In this document: piece after piece, positions 38,736-49,745 of the stretch | How the letters are laid out: every line of letters begins with the position of its first letter | Position numbering within the stretch: the first letter of the stretch is position 1 | Assembly (NCBI GenBank): GCA_029834535.1 | Contig: JAQMWT010000317.1 | Location: 620,001 to 684,000 of the forward strand | DNA: 64,000 bases | Direction: 5' to 3' | Source: Chrysophaeum taylorii | Taxonomy: Eukaryota; Sar; Pelagophyceae; Pelagomonadales; Pelagomonadaceae | Translations under genes and position numbers: made by a program | The notes under the pieces: model-generated | Database searches by the model: none | Told to the model about the DNA's origin: nothing | The model's input: the letters and a program-made list of their open reading frames with translations, nothing else

Positions 38736-41076
38736 AATAAACAATCGTGTTGCATGGCGAGGCTAGACCGGCGCGGTAACGACCCAATACCCATGGTTAC
38801 TTGCATGCACCACATGATTCTTCAGGACCCCGCTGGGCCCATAAACTCCAGAGGACTCTGAAGTGCAGTGGCAAAAGTCATTGAAGAACCATCCCGCCTC
38901 ACTGTGTGAGTCTGGGGGGTCAGAGTTCAGGAGACAGGTTAGTTCCCCTAGCCTCAGCACACGACAGACGACACGTAGAACTACACCTAAGTTAACATGC
39001 AAGACTACGTACCTACGGGACGTGCTAATCCATGATGATGAGCACAACACAGAGGACTATGAGGTGGAGAAGAAAGGTTGAAGAAGGGTAAGGGAGAGAT
39101 GTCGTTCTCAACAGACGGCGCAAGGGCTAGAGACTGTAGATTTCTTTGCAATTTCACAACAATATTGTACAATTGGAACTATTTATAGATAGGTCTTATG
39201 GAAAGCATGTAAGAGCCAGGATGGAGGATTGCAAAGACGGAAACGCAGAATGTAAACGGATCATATGACAGGCAAGCACAGAAACAGATCGGACCACAAG
39301 TGAATCCAGGGTTGTTTTAATTCGTCAACACAAAACGCAGGGTGGGGTAGACTATACAGACTCCAGGCTGACTCCTGACAGAAACCGACTCCAGACGGGC
39401 AAGCGGGCTATTTACTCGGTTTCATTGCTATGCGCCCCGAATCGCCTGCGGTCCGCTCAGGGTTCGCGTAGAGAATCGCAAAGATACGAAATAAAAGACG
39501 TGCGTAGAGATCGGCAAAAAGAGAAGCAACGGTGATTCAGTATGGAGATTTGAAGAAAAAAAGCACAGCGAAAATCGTCCATTTTGGCTCGATAGCTCTA
39601 GTCATTTGGCACATGATGCAGTCTACCGCCATGTTGTTGACTGAAGATGCGACAAGCAAGAAGCCACCGTAAATGTAGAAACCTCGGGTTCGTAATGGCG
39701 TCGCACCCTATATGACCTCCAGACTAGAAGCTGCGGTTGGTTGCGGTCAACAACTCGCTTGTGTTGCGACTCCGCAGGAGGGAGGCCGAATGAGAGGAAT
39801 TCATCGTCAAAGCGAATGTCGGCGTGTCCGAACTCTCCTTAGATAGCGCAAATCGCGCATACCATAAGGCCAGCTTCGACGCGTGCATGACGCATAGTGC
39901 ACGTTGATTTAGATTCGCCGCGCGATGGCAAAATTTAGTTGGTATCTTGATGGTCGCAGCGCCCCGTGATTATGTCCTGTTTTCTTCCCATTTTTCGATG
40001 CGAACGAACGCCCCTCATGTCCTCTGCGGCATCATTCGTCGCATTCGCAACAAAGTTGAGCGGGGGGTGGTAGAGCGTTAGAGGATCGAGTTTCGAATCC
40101 CGATTGCAATGCTTCGATCGAGGGTCGTCGCAGTCGTTCTTTTGGTTGTTATGTGCTTATCGATCTAGGGTCGTCGCGGTCGTTCGTTTAGTCGTCTGGT
40201 TCAGTCGCATCGACGCTACCCAGACGACATGGAGCGTCGCGCATGTTCTTGGTGCTGGCGCTCCATTAATAAAAGACGGCGCGTTGCGTTGGCTTTCTTC
40301 GCAAGAGTGAGTGAGCGTGCTACTACGCAGAAGCGTCATAGTGGTATCGCCGGTGACGCTGTTGTCTCCAGACACTCCGGGGATGCGGTTCTCGCCGCAC
40401 GCCTTTTTACCGTAGAAGTCCGACGCGGTCGCACCAAAAAAAACACTTTGACCTGATTTTTTTCTTTGTGGCAAGTGCCGAAATCAAACTCTAGAAACGA
40501 TTAGAAAGCGACTTCATTGGGCGCCGAAAAAAGGTCGGGTCGAAATTTGTCACGAGGAGCGAAAATTTATTTGCGGGCGTGCGTTGGAGCCATCGCGCTA
40601 GCCACGAGTGGACGATATTGCATAGTATTTCCTGTCCTGGCCAGTTCCAAAGGTGGATTTCGGCTCTGATTGCGGTAAAATGGAGAGCCTTGCACACGAG
40701 GGCATGAGGCGACGGTGCGGACGACGACGCACAGTGAGAGCGCAAGCTCGGCGATTCTTGCGACGCTCCGCCAAGGAAATTTACAAGGTGAAAACATGGA
40801 CTATATTGCACCGTTCGCAACACCGTCAACCGACGATTTTTTGACGCCGCAGATGGCGCGTGGGAAACGGGGAGACATTTTATTCTCGACGTAAAAATTA
40901 TTGATGTTCGGCGGACCGCTCATCGTGTGACGTGGATATCAAATCGTTAGTAACGGCCGGTGAGATTTGCTAATGGAACATTCTAGATACAATATCCTAA
41001 ATATATCGGTGTATGTTGCTGTGTGAGTGAGATCTGAAGCGTCATCACCAATCTTAGTAACGGCAACCAAAGAAAA
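38736..41076. other. AT-richer intergenic region, no gene supported
   Basis: About 2.3 kb without a convincing frame. A short tRNA-like D-arm plus T-arm sequence lies at about 40063-40106 (see findings). The last 400 bp precede the large receptor gene and show no motif I recognise. Confidence 0.5.
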
Positions 41077-44000
41077 ATGATAATGGCCAGGCACAAGCAG
41101 CTGGTGATCTTCCTGTTTCTCGCGGCGAGCTCGGCCGACGAGGTTTGCGAAGATGTGTGCGCCGGGCTGACCGCCGATACCCCGATGACGCGCGAGATTT
41201 TAGAGGAGCAATGGGGCTGCCGATGCGAACGTCGTTCATTGCAGCAGCAAGTAACTGAGCACAATGCGACGATGGGCGATTGCATCGGGGGAGAGTGTTC
41301 GGGGCGGTGCAACGGCTTTGAGGGTGCGCCAACGTGCGATTCGTTCGCTTCACTTGGAATCAAATGCCGTGAGCTCGAGAATGATTGGCTCTTCTACGAC
41401 AACTCTCCGCGATGCAACTGCAACGGCGCGGCGTGCCCGGTCGAAGATAAGGTGTTCGATCCGGCTGTGGCGCTTTGCGACCAATACGAAAGGATAGAGG
41501 TTGCGACCGCAGCACAGTTTTCGGCAGTGCAGCACATGTGCACGACCCTCGTCGTTGTGGGAAACATCGAGCTGAGCGAGCCGATCGTCGTGCCGCACGG
41601 CGGCGAGACTCGACTGGAGGGATCAACATCAACACTGAACGCAACGATCTCAAGCAGAGGCTTGCATCGCGTATTGACGGTCGAGCCGAGCGCGTGGGTT
41701 GAACTGGCGAGCCTGCGTCTTCAGGGCGGCTTTGACAGCGTGCTGGGCGGATGCGTGGTCGTTGGCGCGTTCGCGAAGGTCGTCGCAGAAGACGTCGTCA
41801 TCTCGGGATGCAGTGCGGGCTTCTATGGAGGTGGCGTCATGTTGTTGACGAGCTCGGTCTTCATCATGCGTCGATCGGTCATTTCCAATGCGACTGCCGA
41901 GATTGGCGGTGGGTGCTACTTGTTTACGAGCTCGACGCTCGAGCTTTTCGACGGCTCGGTGATCGACTTGTGTCTCGCCGAAGACGCCGGAGGCGGTATT
42001 TCTGTGGGGAGGTCTGCGCTGGCGGTCTTGGACGACGGTTCCGAGATTCGACGGTCGTTCGCGCTATATGTTGGCGGCGGGGGCGTCGTCGCGGCTTACT
42101 ACGGGACGTTCAAACTATTGGGGGGGAGCGCGATTGTCGACTCGGCGGCAGTGAGCGGCCATGGCTCCGGCGGCTGCGTCATGGCCTTGATCGACTCGTA
42201 CATCGTCGTCGATGGCTCGGCGCTCCGGCGGTGCAGTGCGATGACGAGAGGTGGCGGAATTTTCAGCGGCTACGATTCGAGCGTCTTGCTCCAGTCGGGA
42301 GCCGTGCTTGAAGACATGTCAGCAGAGGTGAACGGTGGCTGCATCGGTGCGGCCGAGGGGTTGAATGGTTTCGTGCGTCTCGTTGGCGCATCATTAGTGC
42401 GCTGTTTCGCGTGGTCGAGCGAGGGCGGCGCGGTGCGCATACTCTCGACTCCTCTCGAGGTCACCGACACACTCATACAGGACACGTGGTGCGGAGACCG
42501 CGGGAGCTGCGTTGCTGTCTCGGGGCCAGTCACTGCGTACATCACGAGGAGCCGACTCGTCGGGTGCTCGTGTGATTTTGGTTCCTGTGGCGTGTACGTC
42601 AGAGACTCGGTCGCTCTCGACGTTTCCGACACGGTTCTCGTCGAGGAAGCGCCGTCATCGAGTGCAGGGGGACTCGCGGTCATGGCCAACGCGATAGCAT
42701 CCTTGCACCGCGTCCACATCAGTGGCGCCTCGACGCCTTACAATGGCGCTGGTGTTCTCGTCGGGTCGGGTGCCATCATTCACTTAGACTCGAGCATCAT
42801 CGAAAACTGCACGGCCGGTGCCTCTGGCGGAGGTCTCGCTCTCGAGAACGGCGGCGTCGCCCACGTGACTGGCCAAGGCGTGTTTCGAAAAAATACCGCC
42901 GCTCTAGGGAACGGCGGCGCAATAAGCGTGACCGACGACGCGCGCCTCTATGCTTCGGGGTCGTGCTGGTTCGTGCCGATCGCGCTCGACTGGACGTCGA
43001 CCGACGCGACAGGCTTTTCGAGCGCTCTCTCGTGGCTCGAAAAAAAAAACCAACGAGCCTCGAAGGAGGAGGAGGAGGAGGAGGAGGAGGAGGCCCTGCT
43101 GTTCGACGATCGCGGCCAGTTCACGCACATCAGTCCGACCGCGGGCGAGGTCACGAATAAAGCGTTTTGTCTCAAAGGCGGCGCTTACGAGTTTTGGATC
43201 GCAAGTTTCAAAGGTCTGTCGTGGGAAGGTGCCACCTGGGATTTCCCGGATCTGGCGCCTGGAATTTCATCATTTGTGACGACGATGGAGACTCTCGAGG
43301 TACGAGAGGTCGCGGGCGTCGCGGCGGAGTTTTTCGTCGCGGCTGGTGATGATAATAAGGGGACACGGCTTCGCTTCGAAGAGAACGCGGCGTTGGGCGG
43401 TGTGGGCGGCGCCATTGCGCTTCACAGTACCTTGGCAGCGTACGTTCGCGATGCCGAATTCGTCGCGAATCTCGCGGGCGAGGGCGGCGCCGTATCGATC
43501 GGGCTTCTGGGTATTTTGGAGATGGAGGCTTGTGAGCTGAGATCTAATTGGGCGCTCGCCGGAGGCGCGGTGATCTCTGGCCAGTTGAGCAGCACGACGC
43601 TCGAGGATGTACGAGCAGTAGCGAACTCGGCGATTTACGATGGTGGCTTCGCTCTGTTCGATCGAGTCCTCGCAAGCTCGATCGCGAACGCGACGATCGA
43701 GCGCAACGTCGCTGCGGCAAGAGGCGGTGGTCTCGCCTATGACGGCTGCGACGCCGAGCGCTCCACTTTGTCGTCGTCTCGGTTTCGCGGCAACGTTGCC
43801 TCTGAAATCGGCGGCGCGGTATGGGCGTCTGACGGCTCGTTCCTCGACGTCGCATCGTGCGACTTTGTCGAAAACCAAGCGCTCGGCAGCGGCGGTGGAG
43901 GCGTGACAGTGGCCCACGGCGTCGAATTCGTAGATCCACGGTCTTGCACGCAAGTTGTCATCAGCCTCGACTGGCGCTCGACGACCGAACGCTGCGAGGT

Positions 44001-46956
44001 TTTCAAAATCAACATCCAATCCGAGTGGGACAATTGGAGCGACCTCTTCTGCGATTCAGATGAAGGCATGTGCGACGTCGCCAGGGCTGACAGCGATGCC
44101 AAGTGCGTCGAGTGTCGCGAAACCGCGTGCCTCGGGTGCCAGTGCGTCCAGGCCTCATCGCTCTCAGCCAGTGGCGCCGAAAACTACTTGCAGCTCCGTA
44201 GCCTCGCGAGCGACCCGTCGTCGTCGTCGTCGTCGTCGGTGATCTATGCCACTCCGGGAGCGCGTTCTTGGCGACTCGACACACACTGTTTGCCTCCCGG
44301 GGACTACGCAGTGAGCCTTCATTCGAATCGTGGCATTGGCTGGTTTGGAGGCACGGCGCGCGTTTTCACGAAACAGCGCGTCATCGCCGATAGTTTTGCT
44401 TTCCTTCGAGACGACAACGGGTATGGGTTCGTGACCAACGAAGAGGTGTTCAATATTCCGTCTGGACCTGATGTGTCCAACTTTCTGAAGAACGTCGCGC
44501 CGAACGGCGGCGGCGGCGCGATTCACTTGGCAGGCGACGCTGATCCGCCGGGCATGGTTCTGTTAGCGCGGGGGTCGTCGAACCGGGCTCGGTACGGCAA
44601 CTGGGTGGGTGGTCCGCCTGTTCGAATGGCGTTGAAAAATCCCTCGAGTACTAATGTCTGGGTCGCAAGTGGCCAGGTTCTGGAGGAACCCATCGTTGTG
44701 GAGCTCTATGACGACAGCGGCAACGTCGTAAATCAGAATTTGGGCAGCGTGTCCGCGGTCATACGATCCTCCGAGGAGAATGCGACATTCGTCAACGCCA
44801 TCGCGGAATTTATCGACGGGCGAGCCACGTTTCGCACAACCATCGCCACCTATCGACCAGATACAATTCTCGACGCTTACGTCGAAGCCTCGGAAATTTC
44901 GACGCTCGAGGACAAGCGCATCGCGATTCGTTTCCATTTCAGGGCCTGCTTCAACAACGAATTCGAGAACGACGCGGGCATCTGCTCGATTTGTGAGAGG
45001 GGGAAGTACCTGTTGCCGGCGAAGGAGTGCTCGTCAGGGTGCGCCCGTGGATTCGCGTGCGAAGATGACGGCCAAAGCCTCGAGACGCTCAAGACTAGAA
45101 GAGGTTTCTGGCGGCCGACGACCCTCACGACACGGCCCTCCAGGTGCCCAAAGCCGGGCGCGTGCCCGACGACGACCGAGGTCGGAGACGACGCCTGTCC
45201 GCCAGGTTTTGTCGGACCTCTGTGCGCTTCTTGCGCGATGCAGCATTTTGAAAACTTCAAGAGGAAATGTCAACGATGCCAAAAAGCGCAGACCGCCAGC
45301 TGGGCGATTGCTTCGGCTGCCGCAATTTCATTCGCCGCATTGCTCGCGTGGCTGACCTGCACTCGCCGAGGCTTTGGCTATCTCGCCGGAGTCGTCCTCG
45401 CGGCAGGAGCGACCGGAACCAATCCCGCCGTAACCTACGTGCGAGAGGTCCAGAACAATCGGCACAAAAACGACGACGAGGACGAAACGAGCTCGTGGTT
45501 TGTCAAGGTAGTGATAAAGTGCAAGATGCTTCTCTCCATGCTACAGATCCTCGCCAACATGAGTGACGTTTTTGTCGGGCTTCGCTTTCCGAGCGCCTAC
45601 GCGGGTGCTCTGAGGGTCACGACCTACCTGACGAGCTTTGACGCGTTAGTCAGGGCCCGCTGCGTCTCGTCGACGACAGCGACAGGCTTCTACGTTCAGG
45701 GCCTCGTAGCCACAAGTACCACGCCCGTCGCCTTCGCCGCTCTCTTTCTCGTCGTCGGGCTGATCAAGTCAAAGTGGCATCCGGAAAGGGCAGACCAGCA
45801 TCGCAACGTTTTCTACGAGGTCACTCTCCTAGTATTCCATTTCGCCCTGGCCAGCACCAGTACCGCGGCTTTCCGCGCATTTGTATGCGACGTCTACGGC
45901 GACGACGACCGCAGCTTTCTCCGAGCCGCGCCAACAATACGATGTACCTCGGCGCTCTGGCGCACGTTCATCGCGCCCTTCGCGGCACTCAACATTGTCG
46001 TCTACCCTGTCGGAACATGCGTCTTGTACGCGGTATTACTCTTTACACACCGCGACGTCATCAACCCACATCACCACCGACACGACGTCGAACTCCCGGG
46101 CGTGCGCCAGAGTACGCGGCAACTCATGTCTCGTAGCCTCCGCAAGGTCGTCGAGGCGTCCTATACGCACCAGCGAGAGCTCGATACCGTGCGCCGTTCA
46201 GAGATCGAAGAGAAACACAGCGCCGTGCTCTCATTCCGCTTCCTGTACGTCGACTACCAATGTCGGACGTACTACTACGAGCTCGTCGAGTCGAGTCGTC
46301 GCATCGTACTCACTGCCGTAATCGCCGTCATCCTCCCGGGCTCCGCCATGCAAGTGAACGTGGGTTATGTCGTCGCCGTCATTTACGCCTTCTTCTGCAC
46401 GCTCATCAAACCATTCGCTTCGCGCGAAGACAACATTCTCGCCCCCGTCACACAAATGTCGACGGCCGCCGCGCTATACATCACGTCGCTGCTCAAAGTC
46501 GAAGCGCTCGACCACAACCTCGCCGCTATTTTCCTCCTCCTCACTTTTTTCGTGCCACTTTTTGCTTTTTTCTGGGCCCTCTCCCCTATCTTCTGCCCCT
46601 CGTTGATTGGTCGCTTTCGTCGACGTCGTCGTCGATCTTCCATTTCTTCCGCCCAACCACTCCACGACTTCGACAAAACCAGTTGCGCTCATGTTGCTCG
46701 CGATTCACCACGACGTCGCTCTCGCGCCGGAATCCCCTCACCCGCCTTGTCTCTCCAGGTCGAGGATATTGTCAATCATTCGACGACGACGACGACGACG
46801 ACGACGACGTGCCCAGACTCTCCAAATTCGAAAGACGACCAGAAAAACGTTCCGCCGAGCTTCGACGACGCCGCGCCGACGTCGATGTCACCGGTTGAGA
46901 TCCACCTCTCGGTCGCCGCCTCCGCGTCCGACCTCGGAAGCGACCGTGCCTCCTAA
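41077..46956 (+). CDS. Giant beta-helix (POMP-like) multi-pass membrane protein
   Basis: 1959 residues in one exon. A signal peptide ('MARHKQLVIFLFLAASS') leads to a Cys-containing head. A long right-handed beta-helix of parallel repeats with GG[GA][VIC] turns follows ('GGGVMLLTSS', 'GGGCYLFTSS', 'GGGISVGRSA', 'GGGVVAAYYG', 'GGGIFSGYDS' and more, about residues 200-970). An Ig/filamin-like strand region lies about 1180-1290, then a Cys-rich module ('CSICERGKYLLP', 'CPPGFVGPLCASC', about 1300-1400). Next come about eight hydrophobic helices (about 1410-1830) and a Ser/Thr-rich cytosolic tail. This architecture is repeated in many stramenopile genomes. It is probably a surface adhesin, sensor or TRP-like channel; function unknown. 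Internal poly-Glu, poly-Ser and poly-Thr runs are trinucleotide repeats. Confidence 0.8.
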   Translation: MIMARHKQLVIFLFLAASSADEVCEDVCAGLTADTPMTREILEEQWGCRCERRSLQQQVTEHNATMGDCIGGECSGRCNGFEGAPTCDSFASLGIKCRELENDWLFYDNSPRCNCNGAACPVEDKVFDPAVALCDQYERIEVATAAQFSAVQHMCTTLVVVGNIELSEPIVVPHGGETRLEGSTSTLNATISSRGLHRVLTVEPSAWVELASLRLQGGFDSVLGGCVVVGAFAKVVAEDVVISGCSAGFYGGGVMLLTSSVFIMRRSVISNATAEIGGGCYLFTSSTLELFDGSVIDLCLAEDAGGGISVGRSALAVLDDGSEIRRSFALYVGGGGVVAAYYGTFKLLGGSAIVDSAAVSGHGSGGCVMALIDSYIVVDGSALRRCSAMTRGGGIFSGYDSSVLLQSGAVLEDMSAEVNGGCIGAAEGLNGFVRLVGASLVRCFAWSSEGGAVRILSTPLEVTDTLIQDTWCGDRGSCVAVSGPVTAYITRSRLVGCSCDFGSCGVYVRDSVALDVSDTVLVEEAPSSSAGGLAVMANAIASLHRVHISGASTPYNGAGVLVGSGAIIHLDSSIIENCTAGASGGGLALENGGVAHVTGQGVFRKNTAALGNGGAISVTDDARLYASGSCWFVPIALDWTSTDATGFSSALSWLEKKNQRASKEEEEEEEEEALLFDDRGQFTHISPTAGEVTNKAFCLKGGAYEFWIASFKGLSWEGATWDFPDLAPGISSFVTTMETLEVREVAGVAAEFFVAAGDDNKGTRLRFEENAALGGVGGAIALHSTLAAYVRDAEFVANLAGEGGAVSIGLLGILEMEACELRSNWALAGGAVISGQLSSTTLEDVRAVANSAIYDGGFALFDRVLASSIANATIERNVAAARGGGLAYDGCDAERSTLSSSRFRGNVASEIGGAVWASDGSFLDVASCDFVENQALGSGGGGVTVAHGVEFVDPRSCTQVVISLDWRSTTERCEVFKINIQSEWDNWSDLFCDSDEGMCDVARADSDAKCVECRETACLGCQCVQASSLSASGAENYLQLRSLASDPSSSSSSSVIYATPGARSWRLDTHCLPPGDYAVSLHSNRGIGWFGGTARVFTKQRVIADSFAFLRDDNGYGFVTNEEVFNIPSGPDVSNFLKNVAPNGGGGAIHLAGDADPPGMVLLARGSSNRARYGNWVGGPPVRMALKNPSSTNVWVASGQVLEEPIVVELYDDSGNVVNQNLGSVSAVIRSSEENATFVNAIAEFIDGRATFRTTIATYRPDTILDAYVEASEISTLEDKRIAIRFHFRACFNNEFENDAGICSICERGKYLLPAKECSSGCARGFACEDDGQSLETLKTRRGFWRPTTLTTRPSRCPKPGACPTTTEVGDDACPPGFVGPLCASCAMQHFENFKRKCQRCQKAQTASWAIASAAAISFAALLAWLTCTRRGFGYLAGVVLAAGATGTNPAVTYVREVQNNRHKNDDEDETSSWFVKVVIKCKMLLSMLQILANMSDVFVGLRFPSAYAGALRVTTYLTSFDALVRARCVSSTTATGFYVQGLVATSTTPVAFAALFLVVGLIKSKWHPERADQHRNVFYEVTLLVFHFALASTSTAAFRAFVCDVYGDDDRSFLRAAPTIRCTSALWRTFIAPFAALNIVVYPVGTCVLYAVLLFTHRDVINPHHHRHDVELPGVRQSTRQLMSRSLRKVVEASYTHQRELDTVRRSEIEEKHSAVLSFRFLYVDYQCRTYYYELVESSRRIVLTAVIAVILPGSAMQVNVGYVVAVIYAFFCTLIKPFASREDNILAPVTQMSTAAALYITSLLKVEALDHNLAAIFLLLTFFVPLFAFFWALSPIFCPSLIGRFRRRRRRSSISSAQPLHDFDKTSCAHVARDSPRRRSRAGIPSPALSLQVEDIVNHSTTTTTTTTTCPDSPNSKDDQKNVPPSFDDAAPTSMSPVEIHLSVAASASDLGSDRAS

Positions 46957-47035
46957 AAGCGCGTGGTGGGTTCCAAAAGATCGTCCATTTTTGTGGAGAT
47001 AAACTTTTATTGTTCTAATTTTCAATTTTTAAATT

Positions 47036-48107
47036 TCCTAACTACTAATCGACAGATGTTTGTCTGTCTGTCTGTCTGTTTGTTTGTTTGTCTGTCTGTT
47101 TGTCCCTCGATTTAGGGTAAGGATCAGGTAGGCGCGAGAGTAAGGATCAGGTAGGCACGCGAGCCAGACAGTGATCCTCCAAGCCGTCTACGGCGACCTC
47201 GCAGACTATTTCCACGACCCGCGGCGGCTCTTTCAGCGCGCCATTCTCACGCCCCGTCGAAACGATGTTGTCGATGCTGACAACGCGCGCATGACCGCGG
47301 CCTTTTTTTCCCGAAGACGAGGCGTCGGAGTTCTTTTCGGCCGACTAGGTTGGGTCGGAAGCCGACGCCTCGCTCTTTACAGTCGAGTTTTCAACTCCCT
47401 GACAACCAACGGCATGCTGACTTTGAGCGCGAGCTTAAAGTCTTCGCAACCTCGACCCGTCGCACGGCCACTGCAACGGTACCAGATACATGATCGATCG
47501 TGTCGTTGTCACCGAGGCTCCTCCAACCTGTATCCCTTAAGGCCCGCCGACGCAAACGATCAACAAGAGCCAGGGCCAGACGCCCCGCGAGGTCGGCGTC
47601 CTCTTGCCCAAGCCCGTCTTCTGCCACGTCCAGCGCTACGTGGCTCTCTGTCGATCGGCAACCCCGAGGATATCCTCTTCTGAGTCGACGACTCCACCCT
47701 ACCCCACACGTGCTGCGCAATACCGACAAGCCCCCTCCCGGCGTCTACACGCGCACTGTAGGTGAACTTACTGGGACAAGATGAACTTACTGGGGTTAGA
47801 GATTGGGACTATGTGAATATAGTGACCACGTGAGCTTACTGAGACCAGGTGAACTTACTGGGTTTTTTAGAGTAAACTCAAGGATTGGCGGCGCGTGCGG
47901 ATCGAAGCAGCTTGGATTGGCGGGGGTGAGAGCGACGAGCTCAAAGGAGTGGGTGTGAGCACGAGCGGGTTTACGCCGAACTTACTGGGGTTAGAGATTT
48001 GGACTAGGTGAACTTACTGACCAGGTGAACTTACTGGGACCAGGTGACCAGGTGAACTTACTGGGGTTAGAGATTCGGACTAGGTGAACTTACTGGCCTG
48101 CACTTGT
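47036..48107 (+). mobile_element. Helitron-like non-autonomous element, copy F
   Basis: Complete, 1.07 kb. 5' TCCTAACTACTAATCGAC, 3' GGCCTGCACTTGT. PIF1 remnants as in copy E, with a further one-base loss just before 'INKSQGQTPREVG' (CGACGCAAACG where others have CGACGCCAAACG). It starts 79 bp after the receptor gene's stop, so it may lie in or near that gene's 3' UTR. Confidence 0.7.
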
Positions 48108-48399
48108 ATCATACTAATATTGTATATACAGAATCTTACGTTTGAATCCTTACCCTGACCACTAACCGCACAGGATGGTTGGTGCCTGCTGAACCTGCGA
48201 CGGCATTCGTCCTCCCGGCGTAGGTTGGCACCTGTTCGCCTCCCGGGCGGGCCGGTTGGAAGCCGGAACGTTCGCAGCGGGACGGGTTATGGCCGGGGGA
48301 GCAGAAAGAAACGTTAACGACGAGATGGTTGGCAGTCAAATCGCGGTCTCCGCGCCGCATGGCGACAGGCGTCAAATCTCCCTCGACGCCCCTTCAAGC

Positions 48400-48470
48400 G
48401 CCCCTTGTCTCTTTTCTCAGTGATTCTGATCCTGCGCGCCACGGCGCGTGGGATCAGCCTACGCCCCATG
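48400..48470 (+). repeat. Fragment like the 3' end of the non-LTR relic
   Basis: CAGTGATTCTGATCC followed by GCGCGCCACGGCGC and CCTACGCC lines up with 24588-24640 (CAGTGACTCTGATCCC, GCGCCATGGCGC, GCCTACGCTGG). It is probably a truncated insertion of the same retrotransposon family. Confidence 0.5.
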
Positions 48471-48672
48471 CTCTGTGGTCTGTCTTTAAATGTCGACTGC
48501 TAAGAGGGGGGGGTGTGTGTGGGGAGTGCTCTGTGGTCTGTCTTTAAATGTCGACTGCTAAGAGGGGTGCTCTGTGGTCTGTCTTTAAATGTCGACTGCT
48601 AAGAGGGGGGGGTGTGTGTGGGGCTCTGTGGTCTGTCTTTAAATGTCGACTGCTAAGAGGGGGGGGGTGTGG
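48471..48672. repeat. Tandem repeat, four units of 40-59 bp
   Basis: Units start at 48471, 48530, 48570 and 48624. Each has CTCTGTGGTCTGTCTTTAAA, then TGTCGACTGCTAAGAGGGG; three continue with a G-run and TGTGTG. One unit core occurs in Helitron-like copy C at about 17490-17530. Confidence 0.9.
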
Positions 48673-49745
48673 CCTAAAGTAAGTTATAGTTAGTAGTAAG
48701 TTTGTTATATTTAAAAAGAATATATTATTTTTTTAAAGTCAAAAGTGAATTAAGTATATTTATTTGTATACGTAAATAACTTTCAATTTTACACCACACG
48801 TTTTGTTCGGCATTGGTAGGTGGGCTCGACACTCTACACTGTAAAAACACAAGATCAAAGCCCAATAGACGCGTTGGTGCGGCCATTGATGGGGTATGCT
48901 CGACTTTGCTGACGCAGCTTGGCGTTACGAGCCTTCGTGCATGAGAGCCTGCTGATATCGACGTTGATCCTCTATCTATGCTCGTCCTGACATCCCTTGT
49001 CGGCCCGTGCAATTTCTTCATGACGCGCGCTATGCAGGTTAAGTTCTTCCGAGTCGCTTCACCATCTTTTGACTACATGCGCACATCCCACAAAGACGAC
49101 GGCGAGACAGATTTACGTGGCTACTCAGCTGCTTCAAAACTCTCGTACCCGCGAGCATGACTTTACAGGACTGGTTGACTCCCCGTCTCTCTGCTCCTCA
49201 AACTCCGCTTCCTCTTGATTCACGGACGCGACGTTCGTCTGCTTTCACCGTTGCATACGGCACCGCCGCTGCTTAAAACTTGGTGCGCAGTCGTTTACCT
49301 GGAGCTTATTGACATCCTTGTTGCTTGTGCCGTTGGTGCTAGTGACGTGTGGTTACCTTCGGTTCTCGCGACATTTGGCCGCCTTCGTTTGAAAACCAAC
49401 ACACCTTTGAAGCGAAGGTCATTATTCAAAGTTACGCGTAGTCCTGCGTAGCCAAAGCGCCCAGCCTCGGAATTCCTTGCCGGGATTTTCGACTGCTTCC
49501 CCCCTCCTGTCACCCCCCCCCCCCCCCGCCCTCTCCGGCGCAAGCACATCAAGCGCTACTGGTACAACGATTAAGCAACAACTAGTATACTACTTACTCG
49601 AAGTCCAAGCCACAAGGAACGAGGTGTGGCGCAAAAAGAAGAGCGTAAGGCGTGCGATAACGCGCATAGCGAAAAATAAGTCGACGGAGAAAATCTTCTA
49701 AGTTGGACCGAGGTGCGTGCGTGCGAATTATAGACCGTCATACAC

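Larger units (their letters stand above)
48108..49745. other. Repeat debris, no gene supported
   Basis: Holds a LINE 3'-end fragment (about 48400-48470), a tandem repeat (48471-48672) and an AT-rich stretch (48673-48790). Up to 49745 there are open frames without recognisable domains. A 15-C run is at about 49514-49528. Confidence 0.5.

Noticed and set aside
48725-49451. Several 60-98 residue frames in the repeat debris
   Set aside because: No domain, no supporting start context, and stops interrupt any longer reading.
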